From Agathobacter sp. (GTDB lineage Bacteria > Bacillota > Clostridia > Lachnospirales > Lachnospiraceae), in the NCBI GenBank assembly GCA_017409825.1, contig JAFQRZ010000022.1, positions 61,496 through 125,495 on the forward strand: a stretch of DNA of 64,000 bases, given 5' to 3'. The notes beneath the pieces were generated by a model. It was given only the letters and a program-made list of their open reading frames with translations. It ran no database searches and was not told the DNA's origin. This document shows, piece by piece, positions 53,248-61,121 of this stretch (position 1 is the first letter of the stretch; every line of letters starts with the position of its first letter). The translations under genes and the position numbers were made by a program.

Positions 53248-53862
53248 TTATTCCGTTTTTGAAGTATTCAGGGGTGTAATCACAATTTTATCCGCAGTCA
53301 CACCCGTTTTTCGCTTTACAATATCCTCTACCTGGGCACGTTTTGCATCTGTGACCTCTCCCATATCTAAAACGACATCACAGCTATTTTCGTTTATACT
53401 AACAACGACATTCGTAAATCCCTTTGCTTCCAATAACATCTCTGCATTGGCTTCTTTTTCTGCAATATCGGTCATCTCTACCAGCTTATTCACAGCCTCT
53501 TTCTTTGCCTCTTCTGAAAGTGCCTCATTGTTTACAATGTCCATCAATGATTCCTTATTGCTTGCACGAATCTGCTCTCGGTTCAACTTCACCGCAGCCG
53601 CATAATCCGTTACATTAATAATATTTCCCGTCAAAATGGACTCTCCCGGATTTAACTCATCTTCGGTATTGGATGCAATCTCTGTATTTTCCTCATTCCA
53701 TACTAGTTTATCCCATGCATTTTTATCCTCATCCGCATTTGCCTCCTGACTATCCGGATTCAAATCAAATCCGTTTTTGTCATAGCTTATGTACCCTGCA
53801 ATCGCGATTAATACTGCCAATGTTGCGATTACAACCTGATTTTTACGAATTTTAAATTTCAC
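53248..53862 (-). CDS. spoIIIAH: Stage III sporulation protein AH
   Basis: SpoIIIAH is a mother-cell membrane protein whose outer domain pairs with forespore SpoIIQ to form the feeding-tube channel. The 204-residue protein has one N-terminal membrane segment (VVIATLAVLIAIAGYISY) and a C-terminal YscJ/FliF-like ring-building domain (AEKEANAEMLLEAKGFTNVVV). It is last in the eight-gene spoIIIA operon and overlaps spoIIIAG by four bases. Confidence 0.93.
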   Translation of the reverse strand: MKFKIRKNQVVIATLAVLIAIAGYISYDKNGFDLNPDSQEANADEDKNAWDKLVWNEENTEIASNTEDELNPGESILTGNIINVTDYAAAVKLNREQIRASNKESLMDIVNNEALSEEAKKEAVNKLVEMTDIAEKEANAEMLLEAKGFTNVVVSINENSCDVVLDMGEVTDAKRAQVEDIVKRKTGVTADKIVITPLNTSKTE

Positions 53863-54266
53863 TTGTGCTCCTCCTGCGACCTCATTTTTACTATACTTAT
53901 CTTATGCACGTCTATGGAAAATAATGCCTTGACCGCCTCAGAAATTCGAGCATTGACCGTTGCACTGCCTGCACCTTCTGCCACTACCACAACACCACAC
54001 ACCTTTTGTCCAACTGACTGCGCTCCAAAAGCACTTTCCTTTCCGCCTTCTGTCGTAATCATAACCTCAACATCTCCCACGCCTTCCATCGCAGATAATA
54101 CCTGCTCTAGCTTTGCTTCGAGTTCACCATCCGCAACCTCTGCCTCCTCCTGAACCAACTGTGTCGTTTTCGTCCCTGTAGGAATACACATTACAAGAAT
54201 TAGGAGTCCTACCAAAATAAATACGATATATTTATTCCCCTTCTCCTTCCAAAAAGAAATGTTCAT
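53859..54266 (-). CDS. spoIIIAG: Stage III sporulation protein AG
   Basis: SpoIIIAG forms the large ring of the SpoIIIA-SpoIIQ channel. The 135-residue protein starts MNISFWKEKGNKY after GGAGAGAATCTAT and has one membrane segment (IVFILVGLLILVMCI) and a ring-building domain (LEQVLSAMEGVGDVEVMITT). It is shorter than the B. subtilis protein (about 229), lacking part of the cytoplasmic and beta-triangle insert; short forms are common in Lachnospiraceae. Its start lies inside spoIIIAF. Confidence 0.88.
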   Translation of the reverse strand: MNISFWKEKGNKYIVFILVGLLILVMCIPTGTKTTQLVQEEAEVADGELEAKLEQVLSAMEGVGDVEVMITTEGGKESAFGAQSVGQKVCGVVVVAEGAGSATVNARISEAVKALFSIDVHKISIVKMRSQEEHK

Positions 54267-54516
54267 ATAGATTCTCTCCTTCCCTTCCTTCAAACTCCAA
54301 TTCCATCATCCGCTGATTAAATGTATCAAACAATTCATAAATTCGTGCTGGATGATCCATCGAAAAGAATTCCAACACTGGTTTTAAGAGCAATACCACC
54401 ACAAAAATCCCGATAAAAAACTGCAAATATTTTTTGTACTCATCCTTGGGAACCAAATAAGAAAACACTAATAAAAGCAGCATAAATACATAATAATTTT
54501 TCAGAAAATCTAACAT
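54232..54516 (-). CDS. spoIIIAF: Stage III sporulation protein AF (short)
   Basis: The 94-residue protein keeps the two N-terminal membrane segments of SpoIIIAF (YVFMLLLLVFSYLVP and YLQFFIGIFVVVLLLKPVLEFF) but has only about 40 residues of the soluble domain, where B. subtilis has about 150. It overlaps spoIIIAG by 35 bases. It is placed by order in the operon and by the membrane motif. Confidence 0.85.
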   Translation of the reverse strand: MLDFLKNYYVFMLLLLVFSYLVPKDEYKKYLQFFIGIFVVVLLLKPVLEFFSMDHPARIYELFDTFNQRMMELEFEGREGENLYEHFFLEGEGE

Positions 54517-54525
54517 ACTCTTCCC

Positions 54526-55611
54526 CTAGAACACAAAGCTGGTTGCCATGGTAACCATGGAAATCAAGACAAAAAACAATAACATGGAATACACAATTAT
54601 TTTAAGGTACAAATCACACCCTCGCGCAACACCTGACACACACTCAACCACCCGTTTATCCGTCACCGGCTGCAAAATAATAGAAAGCAGATGATACATT
54701 ACCCAAAAACAGCCGATTTTTAGCACAGGAATTACCGCCATCACAAATAAAACGATAAGTCCCACAATTCCGACACTGTTTTTGATTAGCATCCCACAGC
54801 TAAACAAAAGCTCTCCCGTGGAACCAAGCACACCACCGACCCCCGGTATGGAAGACATCCCTGATAACAGCACATGATTCGCTAAGCGGTCTTTCATCGG
54901 TGACAAAAGCGACTGCACAACTCCAAGACCAACCACTGCCCCAAATGCCACTTTTAGAATAATCGTAATCATTTTCTCCATAAATTCTGCCAGTTTAGAA
55001 AGCTTATCCTCTTCAAATAAATGATTCAAAAAAAGCACCAGAATAAAGACGTGAATCAAAGGACTAAGCACATATTGCATGAAAAATTCTATGAGATATA
55101 CGAAGAAAAAAGCCATCTCGTATGTCACCGCCCCAGACACTCCATTTCCTGTAAAAACCATTGTCATGGCATACGTTGGAATCAACGCATTTAGAAAGGT
55201 GAGTATCCCATTCATTCCATCTATCGCAATATCCCGAACCATATAAAACGACTGCATCAATAGTACCATCAGAGTCGTATAAATTAGAAGGAAGCCTATA
55301 TTAGATACATACGTTTTTTTAGACACAAGCAACTTGTGAATCACCGAAAAAAGGAGCGAAAACATGAGCATTTTAACAAAAATTGGTCGTGCAATTGATA
55401 TCTCATAAAACAAGGCATCAAAAAACATCTGCGTGATATTTTCTTTATTAAGTGCCTCTAAACCATAGATACTGATTTGTGATATCAGTTCTTCAAAACT
55501 CATCTCGCTTCTCATATGTTCGTACAAGAAATCATTTAACGCCCCAAAATCCAGTGTCTCTATAATTTCCTCTAAATACCCACTTACATCCGTCATCAAC
55601 ATTCTTCTCAT
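54526..55611 (-). CDS. spoIIIAE: Stage III sporulation protein AE
   Basis: SpoIIIAE is the largest membrane protein of the spoIIIA channel. The 361-residue product has about seven to eight membrane segments and the family stretch SSIPGVGGVLGSTGELLFSCGMLIKNSVG. The start ATG overlaps the spoIIIAD stop by four bases. No cleavable signal peptide is evident, unlike the longer B. subtilis form. Confidence 0.93.
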   Translation of the reverse strand: MRRMLMTDVSGYLEEIIETLDFGALNDFLYEHMRSEMSFEELISQISIYGLEALNKENITQMFFDALFYEISIARPIFVKMLMFSLLFSVIHKLLVSKKTYVSNIGFLLIYTTLMVLLMQSFYMVRDIAIDGMNGILTFLNALIPTYAMTMVFTGNGVSGAVTYEMAFFFVYLIEFFMQYVLSPLIHVFILVLFLNHLFEEDKLSKLAEFMEKMITIILKVAFGAVVGLGVVQSLLSPMKDRLANHVLLSGMSSIPGVGGVLGSTGELLFSCGMLIKNSVGIVGLIVLFVMAVIPVLKIGCFWVMYHLLSIILQPVTDKRVVECVSGVARGCDLYLKIIVYSMLLFFVLISMVTMATSFVF

Positions 55612-55985
55612 GCAAACAGCCCCAAAGTTTCAATCAAAAATACCAATCCCGGAATGCTAAGTGCTACTATTGATATTTTTGCAAATAATTCAATCATACC
55701 TGCAATCGACTGATGACCTGCATCCCTACAAATTGAGGATGCAAACTCTGCCACATAAGCCACCCCTAGCATTTTAAAGAGCTGCAAATAATAAGTTTCC
55801 TCAATTGCAACCATCCCCCATAGCTCTGTAATAAAATGAACCACAACAGAAATCTGAGTGAGCACAAAATAAAAAATAATCATGCCGGCGACCATTCCTA
55901 TGACCACCGAAAGTTCTGCCCGTTCTTTTCGGATAAAGCTGGATAAAATCGCAGCTATCACTCCAATAATTCCTATTTTTAAAAT
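55608..55985 (-). CDS. spoIIIAD: Stage III sporulation protein AD, predicted AUU start
   Basis: SpoIIIAD is a small polytopic protein of the channel, normally about 125-133 residues. A GTG at 55961 would give 117 residues and lacks a ribosome site. The frame continues upstream to ATT at 55985, just after GGGGTGAG and 11 bases past the spoIIIAC stop. Starting there gives 125 residues and restores the family-like N-terminus (M-LKIGIIGVIAAIL). I therefore predict an AUU initiation codon. The rest matches the family, with three membrane segments and CRDAGHQSIAGMIELFAKI at the end. Confidence 0.8.
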   Translation of the reverse strand: MLKIGIIGVIAAILSSFIRKERAELSVVIGMVAGMIIFYFVLTQISVVVHFITELWGMVAIEETYYLQLFKMLGVAYVAEFASSICRDAGHQSIAGMIELFAKISIVALSIPGLVFLIETLGLFA

Positions 55986-55996
55986 ACTCTCACCCC

Positions 55997-56194
55997 TTAT
56001 CCCATCAAAAATAATGTTTCCATCGCTTGAAACAGCTCACTGATATAAGGCACCACCCAGAACAATACAATAACTAGTCCCACCAAACTAAGGAGAAATG
56101 CCTGCTCGTCCCTACCACTATGTTTTAATACCTGTCCCAAAACTGTCACGATAATTCCAACTGCCGCTATTTTAAAAATGATTGTTATTTCCAT
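55997..56194 (-). CDS. spoIIIAC: Stage III sporulation protein AC
   Basis: The 65-residue protein has two membrane segments and the family core AAVGIIVTVLGQVLKHSGRDEQAF. Length is standard. It follows spoIIIAB by 10 bases. Confidence 0.93.
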   Translation of the reverse strand: MEITIIFKIAAVGIIVTVLGQVLKHSGRDEQAFLLSLVGLVIVLFWVVPYISELFQAMETLFLMG

Positions 56195-56204
56195 GTTTGT
56201 CCTC

Positions 56205-56744
56205 TTACATAAAAAGTATCATTATCATCACTGCTCCCAGCATTCCTACTGGAATCCACACCTTTCTCTCCTGTGAATCTTTTTCTTTGATTTTCTCCTG
56301 TTGTTTCTCAAGCTCCTGTATACTCTTTTGCAGGAAACAGATATTTTCCTCTCGGCTTCTTCCGAAAAATCCATTTCCTGCACGCAAGAGCACTCCAAAG
56401 GTCTCCTTATCAAACGCCCAGTTCTGCTTCTCTTCCTCAAAAACTTCTTCCCAGACGGACTGACCATTTGGATAGGTATTCGCAGCCAGTCTTTTCGCTA
56501 TCTCATGTAACGACTTTTCTAAAATACTTTCCTTTTTACTTAGCATTTGTCCATCCATAGACACATATCTCGCAAAATACTCAATGATTTTTATCTTTTC
56601 CTTCTCCATAGCAAACATCGTTTTTTGGAAAAAATGAATCACTTCTTCTAGTCGTATTTGCTTTTCCCTTTGCTGTATCATCCAGCTATGTAAGCCTCCC
56701 GCAACGCCTCCTAAAACTAGAACCATTCCAACTATTTTCCCCAT
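56205..56744 (-). CDS. spoIIIAB: Stage III sporulation protein AB
   Basis: The 179-residue protein has membrane segments at both ends (GMVLVLGGVAGGLHSW and PVGMLGAVMIMILFM) flanking a helical cytoplasmic part, with LRAGNGFFGRSREENICFLQ as in the GspF-like SpoIIIAB family. It overlaps spoIIIAA by 13 bases. Confidence 0.92.
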   Translation of the reverse strand: MGKIVGMVLVLGGVAGGLHSWMIQQREKQIRLEEVIHFFQKTMFAMEKEKIKIIEYFARYVSMDGQMLSKKESILEKSLHEIAKRLAANTYPNGQSVWEEVFEEEKQNWAFDKETFGVLLRAGNGFFGRSREENICFLQKSIQELEKQQEKIKEKDSQERKVWIPVGMLGAVMIMILFM

Positions 56745-57643
56745 AGCAGATTTCCTTGTCCATCAAAAACGCGATACTTTCTTTGCCCATTATCCAGACG
56801 AATTAACTCTACGAATCGTTCGATTGCGCCTGTTCTTACACCATCTCTTATCATTGGATTACGAAGTAGTTCCTCTATATCGCCGGCATGTATCGTTCCT
56901 AAAATCTTCACACCCGAGCATCGCATCTGTTCTAACAAAACGAACTCCTCTTCCTTCCCAATCTCGTCTACTGCGATAATGTCCGGTGACATCGTACGAA
57001 GCACCATTTTCATTCCAATTTCCTTTGGGCAGGCATCCAACACATCCGTCCGCTTTCCTAAGTCGTTTTGTGCTTTTCCATTGACACAAGCAGCAATTTC
57101 CGAACGTTCATCAATCACACTGATTTTATACGTTTCCGATAAGATGCGAATCGTATCTCTCAAATATGTCGTCTTTCCAACCCCAGGTGCCGCAAAAAAC
57201 AGAGTATTATAAATGCTATTTTCTTTTCGCAAATGGGGCACAATTTTTTCTGCGCAGCCTTTTCTTTCATGAGCAATACGAATATTCAAGCCTCCAATAT
57301 CAATGATATTCGTAATCCTATGCTCCCTTGTATCTCTCAGTGCTTCATAAGTTGCATGCCCCGTAATCCCAATCCGATGCCCACCAGAAAAAGTAATATA
57401 CCCCTGTTTGATTTCTTCATCCATGGCATAAATGGAATATCCCGTAATGTAATTGAGCATCTCATCCAAGCACTGCCTGTCTATCATGCTGTCATAGTTT
57501 CCCAGCCATTCGTTGTGATTTCCATAAATAAGTTCTACTGGCCATCCGATACGTACGCGGATTTCCTCCAAACCATCCCAGTTTATCTTTCGCATACGTG
57601 GTCTGATACTTGTCGGAAACACCGTTACCAATCCTTTGACCAT
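56732..57643 (-). CDS. spoIIIAA: Stage III sporulation protein AA (secretion-type ATPase)
   Basis: SpoIIIAA is the AAA+ ATPase that powers the feeding-tube complex and resembles type II/IV secretion ATPases. The 303-residue protein starts MVKGLVTVFP after AAAGGAGAACGCA; the open frame upstream runs through a terminator, which excludes earlier starts. Walker A is FAAPGVGKTTYLRD, Walker B is IIAVDEIGKEEE, and GTIHAGDIEELL is the His-box. A sigma-E promoter is expected between the terminator and the ATG, but I could not identify it with confidence. Confidence 0.95.
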   Translation of the reverse strand: MVKGLVTVFPTSIRPRMRKINWDGLEEIRVRIGWPVELIYGNHNEWLGNYDSMIDRQCLDEMLNYITGYSIYAMDEEIKQGYITFSGGHRIGITGHATYEALRDTREHRITNIIDIGGLNIRIAHERKGCAEKIVPHLRKENSIYNTLFFAAPGVGKTTYLRDTIRILSETYKISVIDERSEIAACVNGKAQNDLGKRTDVLDACPKEIGMKMVLRTMSPDIIAVDEIGKEEEFVLLEQMRCSGVKILGTIHAGDIEELLRNPMIRDGVRTGAIERFVELIRLDNGQRKYRVFDGQGNLLWGK

Positions 57644-57666
57644 TGCGTTCTCCTTTCGTTCTGTCA

Positions 57667-57704
57667 TAAAAAAATAAGACATAGGCTTTTCATACCTATG
57701 TCTT
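57667..57704 (-). terminator. Intrinsic terminator after the DUF1349 gene
   Basis: On the minus strand AAGACATAGG pairs with CCTATGTCTT (9-base loop), followed by a T-run. It separates the DUF1349 gene from the spoIIIA operon. Confidence 0.85.
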
Positions 57705-57742
57705 ATATATATGACTTGTCTTATATTTTATGACTATTATTT

Positions 57743-58351
57743 TTATTCCTCATCTGGTGCCTGTCCATCATGTGCCAACCATTTACACTCTGTCATTTCC
57801 ATATTGGTAAATGTCGCCTTGAATGAAGAATCCTCTGGACTGCAGGCATAAATACCAAACTGGATTTCGCCAGCACCATTCCACATATGACAAACTCTCA
57901 TCTGACTGAAATTTACACCATCCTGCGAACAATCGATACAATAATCGTCCTCCCGACGACTGAATCGATACCACATAGATTTCATAGAAGCATCAATAGC
58001 TGTCGTCGCCCAATCGGAATATCCATTGTTTGTCACAACACTTCCTAAATGCTGAAACTCTTCATTCTCATACTCGACAGAACCTTTCAACCAATTCTCG
58101 CTATCTAAGTACATTACAACACCGCACTGATCAAAACGATGCTTGCTTTCAAACTCTGTCTTTACCACAAATGAAAAGAATTTCTCATTTGTAGTCATCT
58201 GGAGCACTGGCGCATTATCATTACGAAAATGATAATACGTTCTCTGCCACAAATCAGTATGCGGCTTTGTGACAATTTCTATTTTATCTTCTGTAATCGT
58301 ACAACTTTCTGGTTCTCTGGTCCATTTAAGATTGTTAATATCGAATTTCAT
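57743..58351 (-). CDS. DUF1349 protein (concanavalin-like fold)
   Basis: The 202-residue protein matches the DUF1349 pattern: TKPHTDLWQRTYYHF, the DQCGVVMYLDSENWLKGSVEYE block, SDWATTA and CSPEDSSFKATFTNMEM at the end. The fold is a beta-sandwich like laminin G/concanavalin lectins, and members are suspected of binding carbohydrate. No signal peptide is present, so it is cytosolic. It follows the nitroreductase gene by 15 bases. Confidence 0.85.
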   Translation of the reverse strand: MKFDINNLKWTREPESCTITEDKIEIVTKPHTDLWQRTYYHFRNDNAPVLQMTTNEKFFSFVVKTEFESKHRFDQCGVVMYLDSENWLKGSVEYENEEFQHLGSVVTNNGYSDWATTAIDASMKSMWYRFSRREDDYCIDCSQDGVNFSQMRVCHMWNGAGEIQFGIYACSPEDSSFKATFTNMEMTECKWLAHDGQAPDEE

Positions 58352-58366
58352 TTTCGCACTCCTTAT

Positions 58367-58876
58367 TTACTTGATATAATGTACAAACTTTTTTTCGTAC
58401 TGGTCTCTTGCTTCTGGTTCTTCCGCTGGATGACCAATAAAAATCACATTGAGCGGCACTTGCGTTTTGGGAATATCCAACATCTCTCGCACGCGCTCTT
58501 CCGCACGTTTCTGTGGATGAATCCCGCACCACACTGCACCAAGCCCCAAATCCGTTACACGAAGCAAGATATTCTCAGTCGCTGCACTACAGTCCTGAAT
58601 CCAATAACTTGCCATTTGCATTGGCAAGGCTCTAGATAGATTTCCACAAACTACAATCACCAGCTTGGCATTGAATTTTGTGAATTTGGATGCTCCCTTT
58701 AATTCTTCAAGCTTCGCTTCATTTGTCACTACATAAAATTCCCACGGCTTTTTGTTGCAGGCAGATGGACCACTCATTGCTGCATGGAGCAATTCTTCTA
58801 TCATCTCGTCGGATATCGGTTCATCCGTGAACTTACGAACACTTCTACGTTTTAATAATGCATCTCTTAATTCCAT
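58367..58876 (-). CDS. Nitroreductase-family flavoprotein
   Basis: The 169-residue FMN protein has RRSVRKFTDEPI at the N-terminus, AMSGPSACNKKPWEFYVV, and GLGAVWCGIHPQ near the C-terminus, all typical. The family reduces nitro-compounds, quinones or enones with NAD(P)H; the physiological substrate is not known. The good ribosome site is GGAGACAATC. It shares a transcript with the DUF1349 gene. Confidence 0.9.
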   Translation of the reverse strand: MELRDALLKRRSVRKFTDEPISDEMIEELLHAAMSGPSACNKKPWEFYVVTNEAKLEELKGASKFTKFNAKLVIVVCGNLSRALPMQMASYWIQDCSAATENILLRVTDLGLGAVWCGIHPQKRAEERVREMLDIPKTQVPLNVIFIGHPAEEPEARDQYEKKFVHYIK

Positions 58877-58895
58877 GATTGTCTCCTTATATTCT

Positions 58896-59411
58896 TCAAT
58901 CCCAAAGTTTTGAAAAATGTTTTTCCAAAAAATCTCTACACACTGTATTCATTTCATCCTCAATATGATCTCTTATATAATTTGCATGCATTTTCTGCTC
59001 TGCTAAATCAATTTCTTCATAACGATGAATGACTAAATTACCTTCTGCTTCTTCTATTAATATTTCTTCGTATATATCCTCAACTATATCACATTCATCT
59101 ATCGTTATATCTGTATCGCATTCCCAAGTATGCAATATTGTATTCACGAGATTTTGGGATTCAAAAATTTTATATAAGTATCCTTTCTTACCTTGATATA
59201 ATACTTTCAACTGATTGGGAAAACGTTCATAATAGTGCTGTTTTCCCTCTCTTAATCCCATCGTCACAAAATTCTCTTCTGGTTTTCTACAACAGCTGAG
59301 GGCATATCCCCTGTCTTCTGTGAAATATGCAACATTCTTTTTCAACGTATGTGAATATGCATTCGCCTTGATTACTTTTAAATCTTTGATTACCGAACCG
59401 TGATATAACAT
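58896..59411 (-). CDS. Hypothetical protein with LYHGS-type N-terminus
   Basis: I do not recognise this 171-residue protein. It begins MLYHGSVIKDLKVIKANAYS followed by KKNVAYFTEDRGYALSCC, a pattern seen in ADP-ribosyltransferase-like folds, where a tyrosine/histidine near the N-terminus contacts NAD. The C-terminal half is acidic and helical (ECDIVEDIYEEILIEEAEGN). It might be a stand-alone toxin-like or regulatory domain; this is suggestion only. It is upstream of the nitroreductase gene with a short gap, and downstream of the decayed ORF6N gene. Confidence 0.6.
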   Translation of the reverse strand: MLYHGSVIKDLKVIKANAYSHTLKKNVAYFTEDRGYALSCCRKPEENFVTMGLREGKQHYYERFPNQLKVLYQGKKGYLYKIFESQNLVNTILHTWECDTDITIDECDIVEDIYEEILIEEAEGNLVIHRYEEIDLAEQKMHANYIRDHIEDEMNTVCRDFLEKHFSKLWD

Positions 59412-59519
59412 TATTATTTCCCTACTCCATATTCTTCTTTACTCGCCTTATCTTTCGGCGAATATATTTTATTATATCACATTTATCTCCAACTTGTAGT
59501 CACAAATTGTGACGTCTAA

Positions 59520-60316
59520 CTATTCACCCTCTAATTTTAATCTCTCTAAAATATCCTTAATTATCTTCTCATCTTCAATTTTATTTATTCCAAAACACTT
59601 CTTTCCTACATCTTTCATAGATGCACCGATATGATATGCTGTTTTCTCATCCAAAATAAGAAATCTATCATGAAATACATTTGTATACTTCATCTCTAGT
59701 GTAGGATATTGCTGATTAAATTCCTCTACATCTGCATTTGATAATTTGGTTCGCTCCAATGTATATATCTGTCCATCAAAAAAACTTTTTGTGTACTTTC
59801 CTCATGTTGAGATATGTATTCAAAAATCTGTTCAAATTTCTCATCTGTAGTTTTCTGATATTCTAACTGACGCACTTCTAGTTCATTAATTCGATTAAGC
59901 ATGAGTGAATTGTTGGCGAGAAAATGTCGCATTTCTACAAATGCGCGCATAATTCCAATACTCACTTTTATTGCTACTTCACTACGCAATATAGCAGATA
60001 ACATAGATATCCCTTGTTCTGTATATACATATGGCATATATCTGCGCCCGCCTTTACACGTTCTTGCTTCCTTTGAGATTCCAAATTGGAATCTCAAAGT
60101 TTCATATTCATCTTCTGATAACTGAAAACAAAAATCTTCTGGGAAACGCATACTATTTCTTTTCATTGCCTTATTTAAATTCCCTGTTTCCACCTGATAC
60201 AGCATCGCTAAATCACTATCTAGCATCACCTGTTTTCCCCTCACTATATGTATTAAATTTCTTATCATTGATTCAGAAATCTCTACATTCATAACTTCAG
60301 TCTTCTCTTCTGTCAT
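59520..60316 (-). pseudogene. ORF6N/KilA-N-type protein, frameshifted and internally deleted
   Basis: The first part (59726-60316) encodes an intact ORF6N DNA-binding domain (GKQVMLDSDLAMLYQVETGNLNKA, RYMPYVYTEQGISML). The second part (59520-59759, another frame) has the family C-terminus (LSNADVEEFNQQYPTLE, FHDRFLILDEKTAYHIGASM). The junction is at a run of seven T: eight T would restore KVFFDGQIYTLERTK in one frame. About 45 residues of the phospholipase-D-like middle region are also missing at the IY/T junction. One base loss plus an internal deletion make it non-functional as a full protein. The ORF6N half could still be made. Confidence 0.85.
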
Positions 60317-60486
60317 ACTTTCCCCCCTTTTTTGAGGCTACTTATTCAATTTCTTTCAATTCATTTGGAATACTTCCAGAACATGGATTGACTTTTAGAC
60401 AATATGAGGCATAAAATTGAAACCTCAAATTTTTGTTAATTATAATATGTTATTACATTACAGGCAACTATTTATTTGATTAATTT

Positions 60487-60520
60487 AAAGAAAAAGCACA
60501 AGTTCCACCCCTTGTGCTTT
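60487..60520 (-). terminator. Intrinsic terminator after the Fic remnant
   Basis: AAAGCACAAG pairs with CTTGTGCTTT, loop of eight, with a T-rich tail (TTTTTCTTT) on the minus strand. The rest of the 60317-60570 gap shows nothing I can name. Confidence 0.75.
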
Positions 60521-60570
60521 AGAGACTTTTGAAACTAAGAACTACAAAAAACTATTTTTGTTCCCCATAT

Positions 60571-60895
60571 TTATAATTCTTTCATCTTGAATGTCGTATA
60601 CCCTTCATAGTAATAGCTATAGTCAATACTCTTCATATAGACCTCACGACTATGGATATCATCTGTTAAAGCATTCTTTAAGATATGCTTGATTTCGATA
60701 TCTCTGATTGGACTACTCTCCATTGCCAGCAGATAATCTTCTTTATCAACCTTGCTCCAATCAACTACCTTACCAATCTCTTTTCTTAAAATGCAATCAA
60801 GCCAAATACATGAGCGGTGCAAACCGAAAATTTCCTTTTGCAATATTTTCCGTACGAAGCTCGCCAGCAAAGTCATAAATATCCTCAAAGAGATA
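60571..60895 (-). pseudogene. Fic/Doc-family protein remnant
   Basis: Two pieces in different frames are recognisable as Fic. From about 60895 one frame reads [19 protein letters not shown] and [10 protein letters not shown] then stops. The other frame continues from [27 protein letters not shown] to SREVYMKSIDYSYYYEGYTTF, the usual C-terminus. The segment between them, with the catalytic HPFxxGNGR motif, is deleted. It cannot AMPylate. It lies next to the decayed ORF6N gene. Confidence 0.85.
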
Positions 60896-60953
60896 TTATA
60901 CGATAATTTACAGTTTTTTCAAATTTTAAACCACAGTATAAATTATTAACGTA

Positions 60954-61114
60954 TATCAAGGAAAGTAGCTCGACCCGACTGCTACGCAGTCACTCGCATT
61001 TTACAATGCGATGGCCTCGCTATTTGACTAACCGTCAAATAAAAAAGCTATCATTTAACCTTTTGTAAGCAAGCTTACACGGTTTCATGATAGCTTTTAT
61101 TACTTTCCTTGATA
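60954..61114. repeat. Palindromic element with 14-bp terminal inverted repeats
   Basis: TATCAAGGAAAGTA at 60954-60967 is mirrored by 61101-61114. Inside are four further hairpins: GACTGC/GCAGTC (60977-60991), TCGCATT/AATGCGA (60994-61011), ATTTGAC/GTCAAAT (61022-61040) and a long stem AAAAGCTATCAT/ATGATAGCTTTT (61043-61098) that also serves as the argS terminator. The layout resembles a MITE or a multi-branched RNA. It is not coding. Confidence 0.7.
61041..61098 (-). terminator. Terminator after argS, within the palindromic element
   Basis: On the minus strand AAAAGCTATCAT pairs with ATGATAGCTTTT, with inner pairing AACC/GGTT and GTAAGC/GCTTAC, followed by TTTTTTATTTG. Confidence 0.75.
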
Positions 61115-61121
61115 GTTACAT

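Noticed and set aside
57644-57682. Earlier start for spoIIIAA
   Set aside because: The upstream codons overlap the terminator of the preceding gene, whereas the internal ATG has a strong ribosome site.
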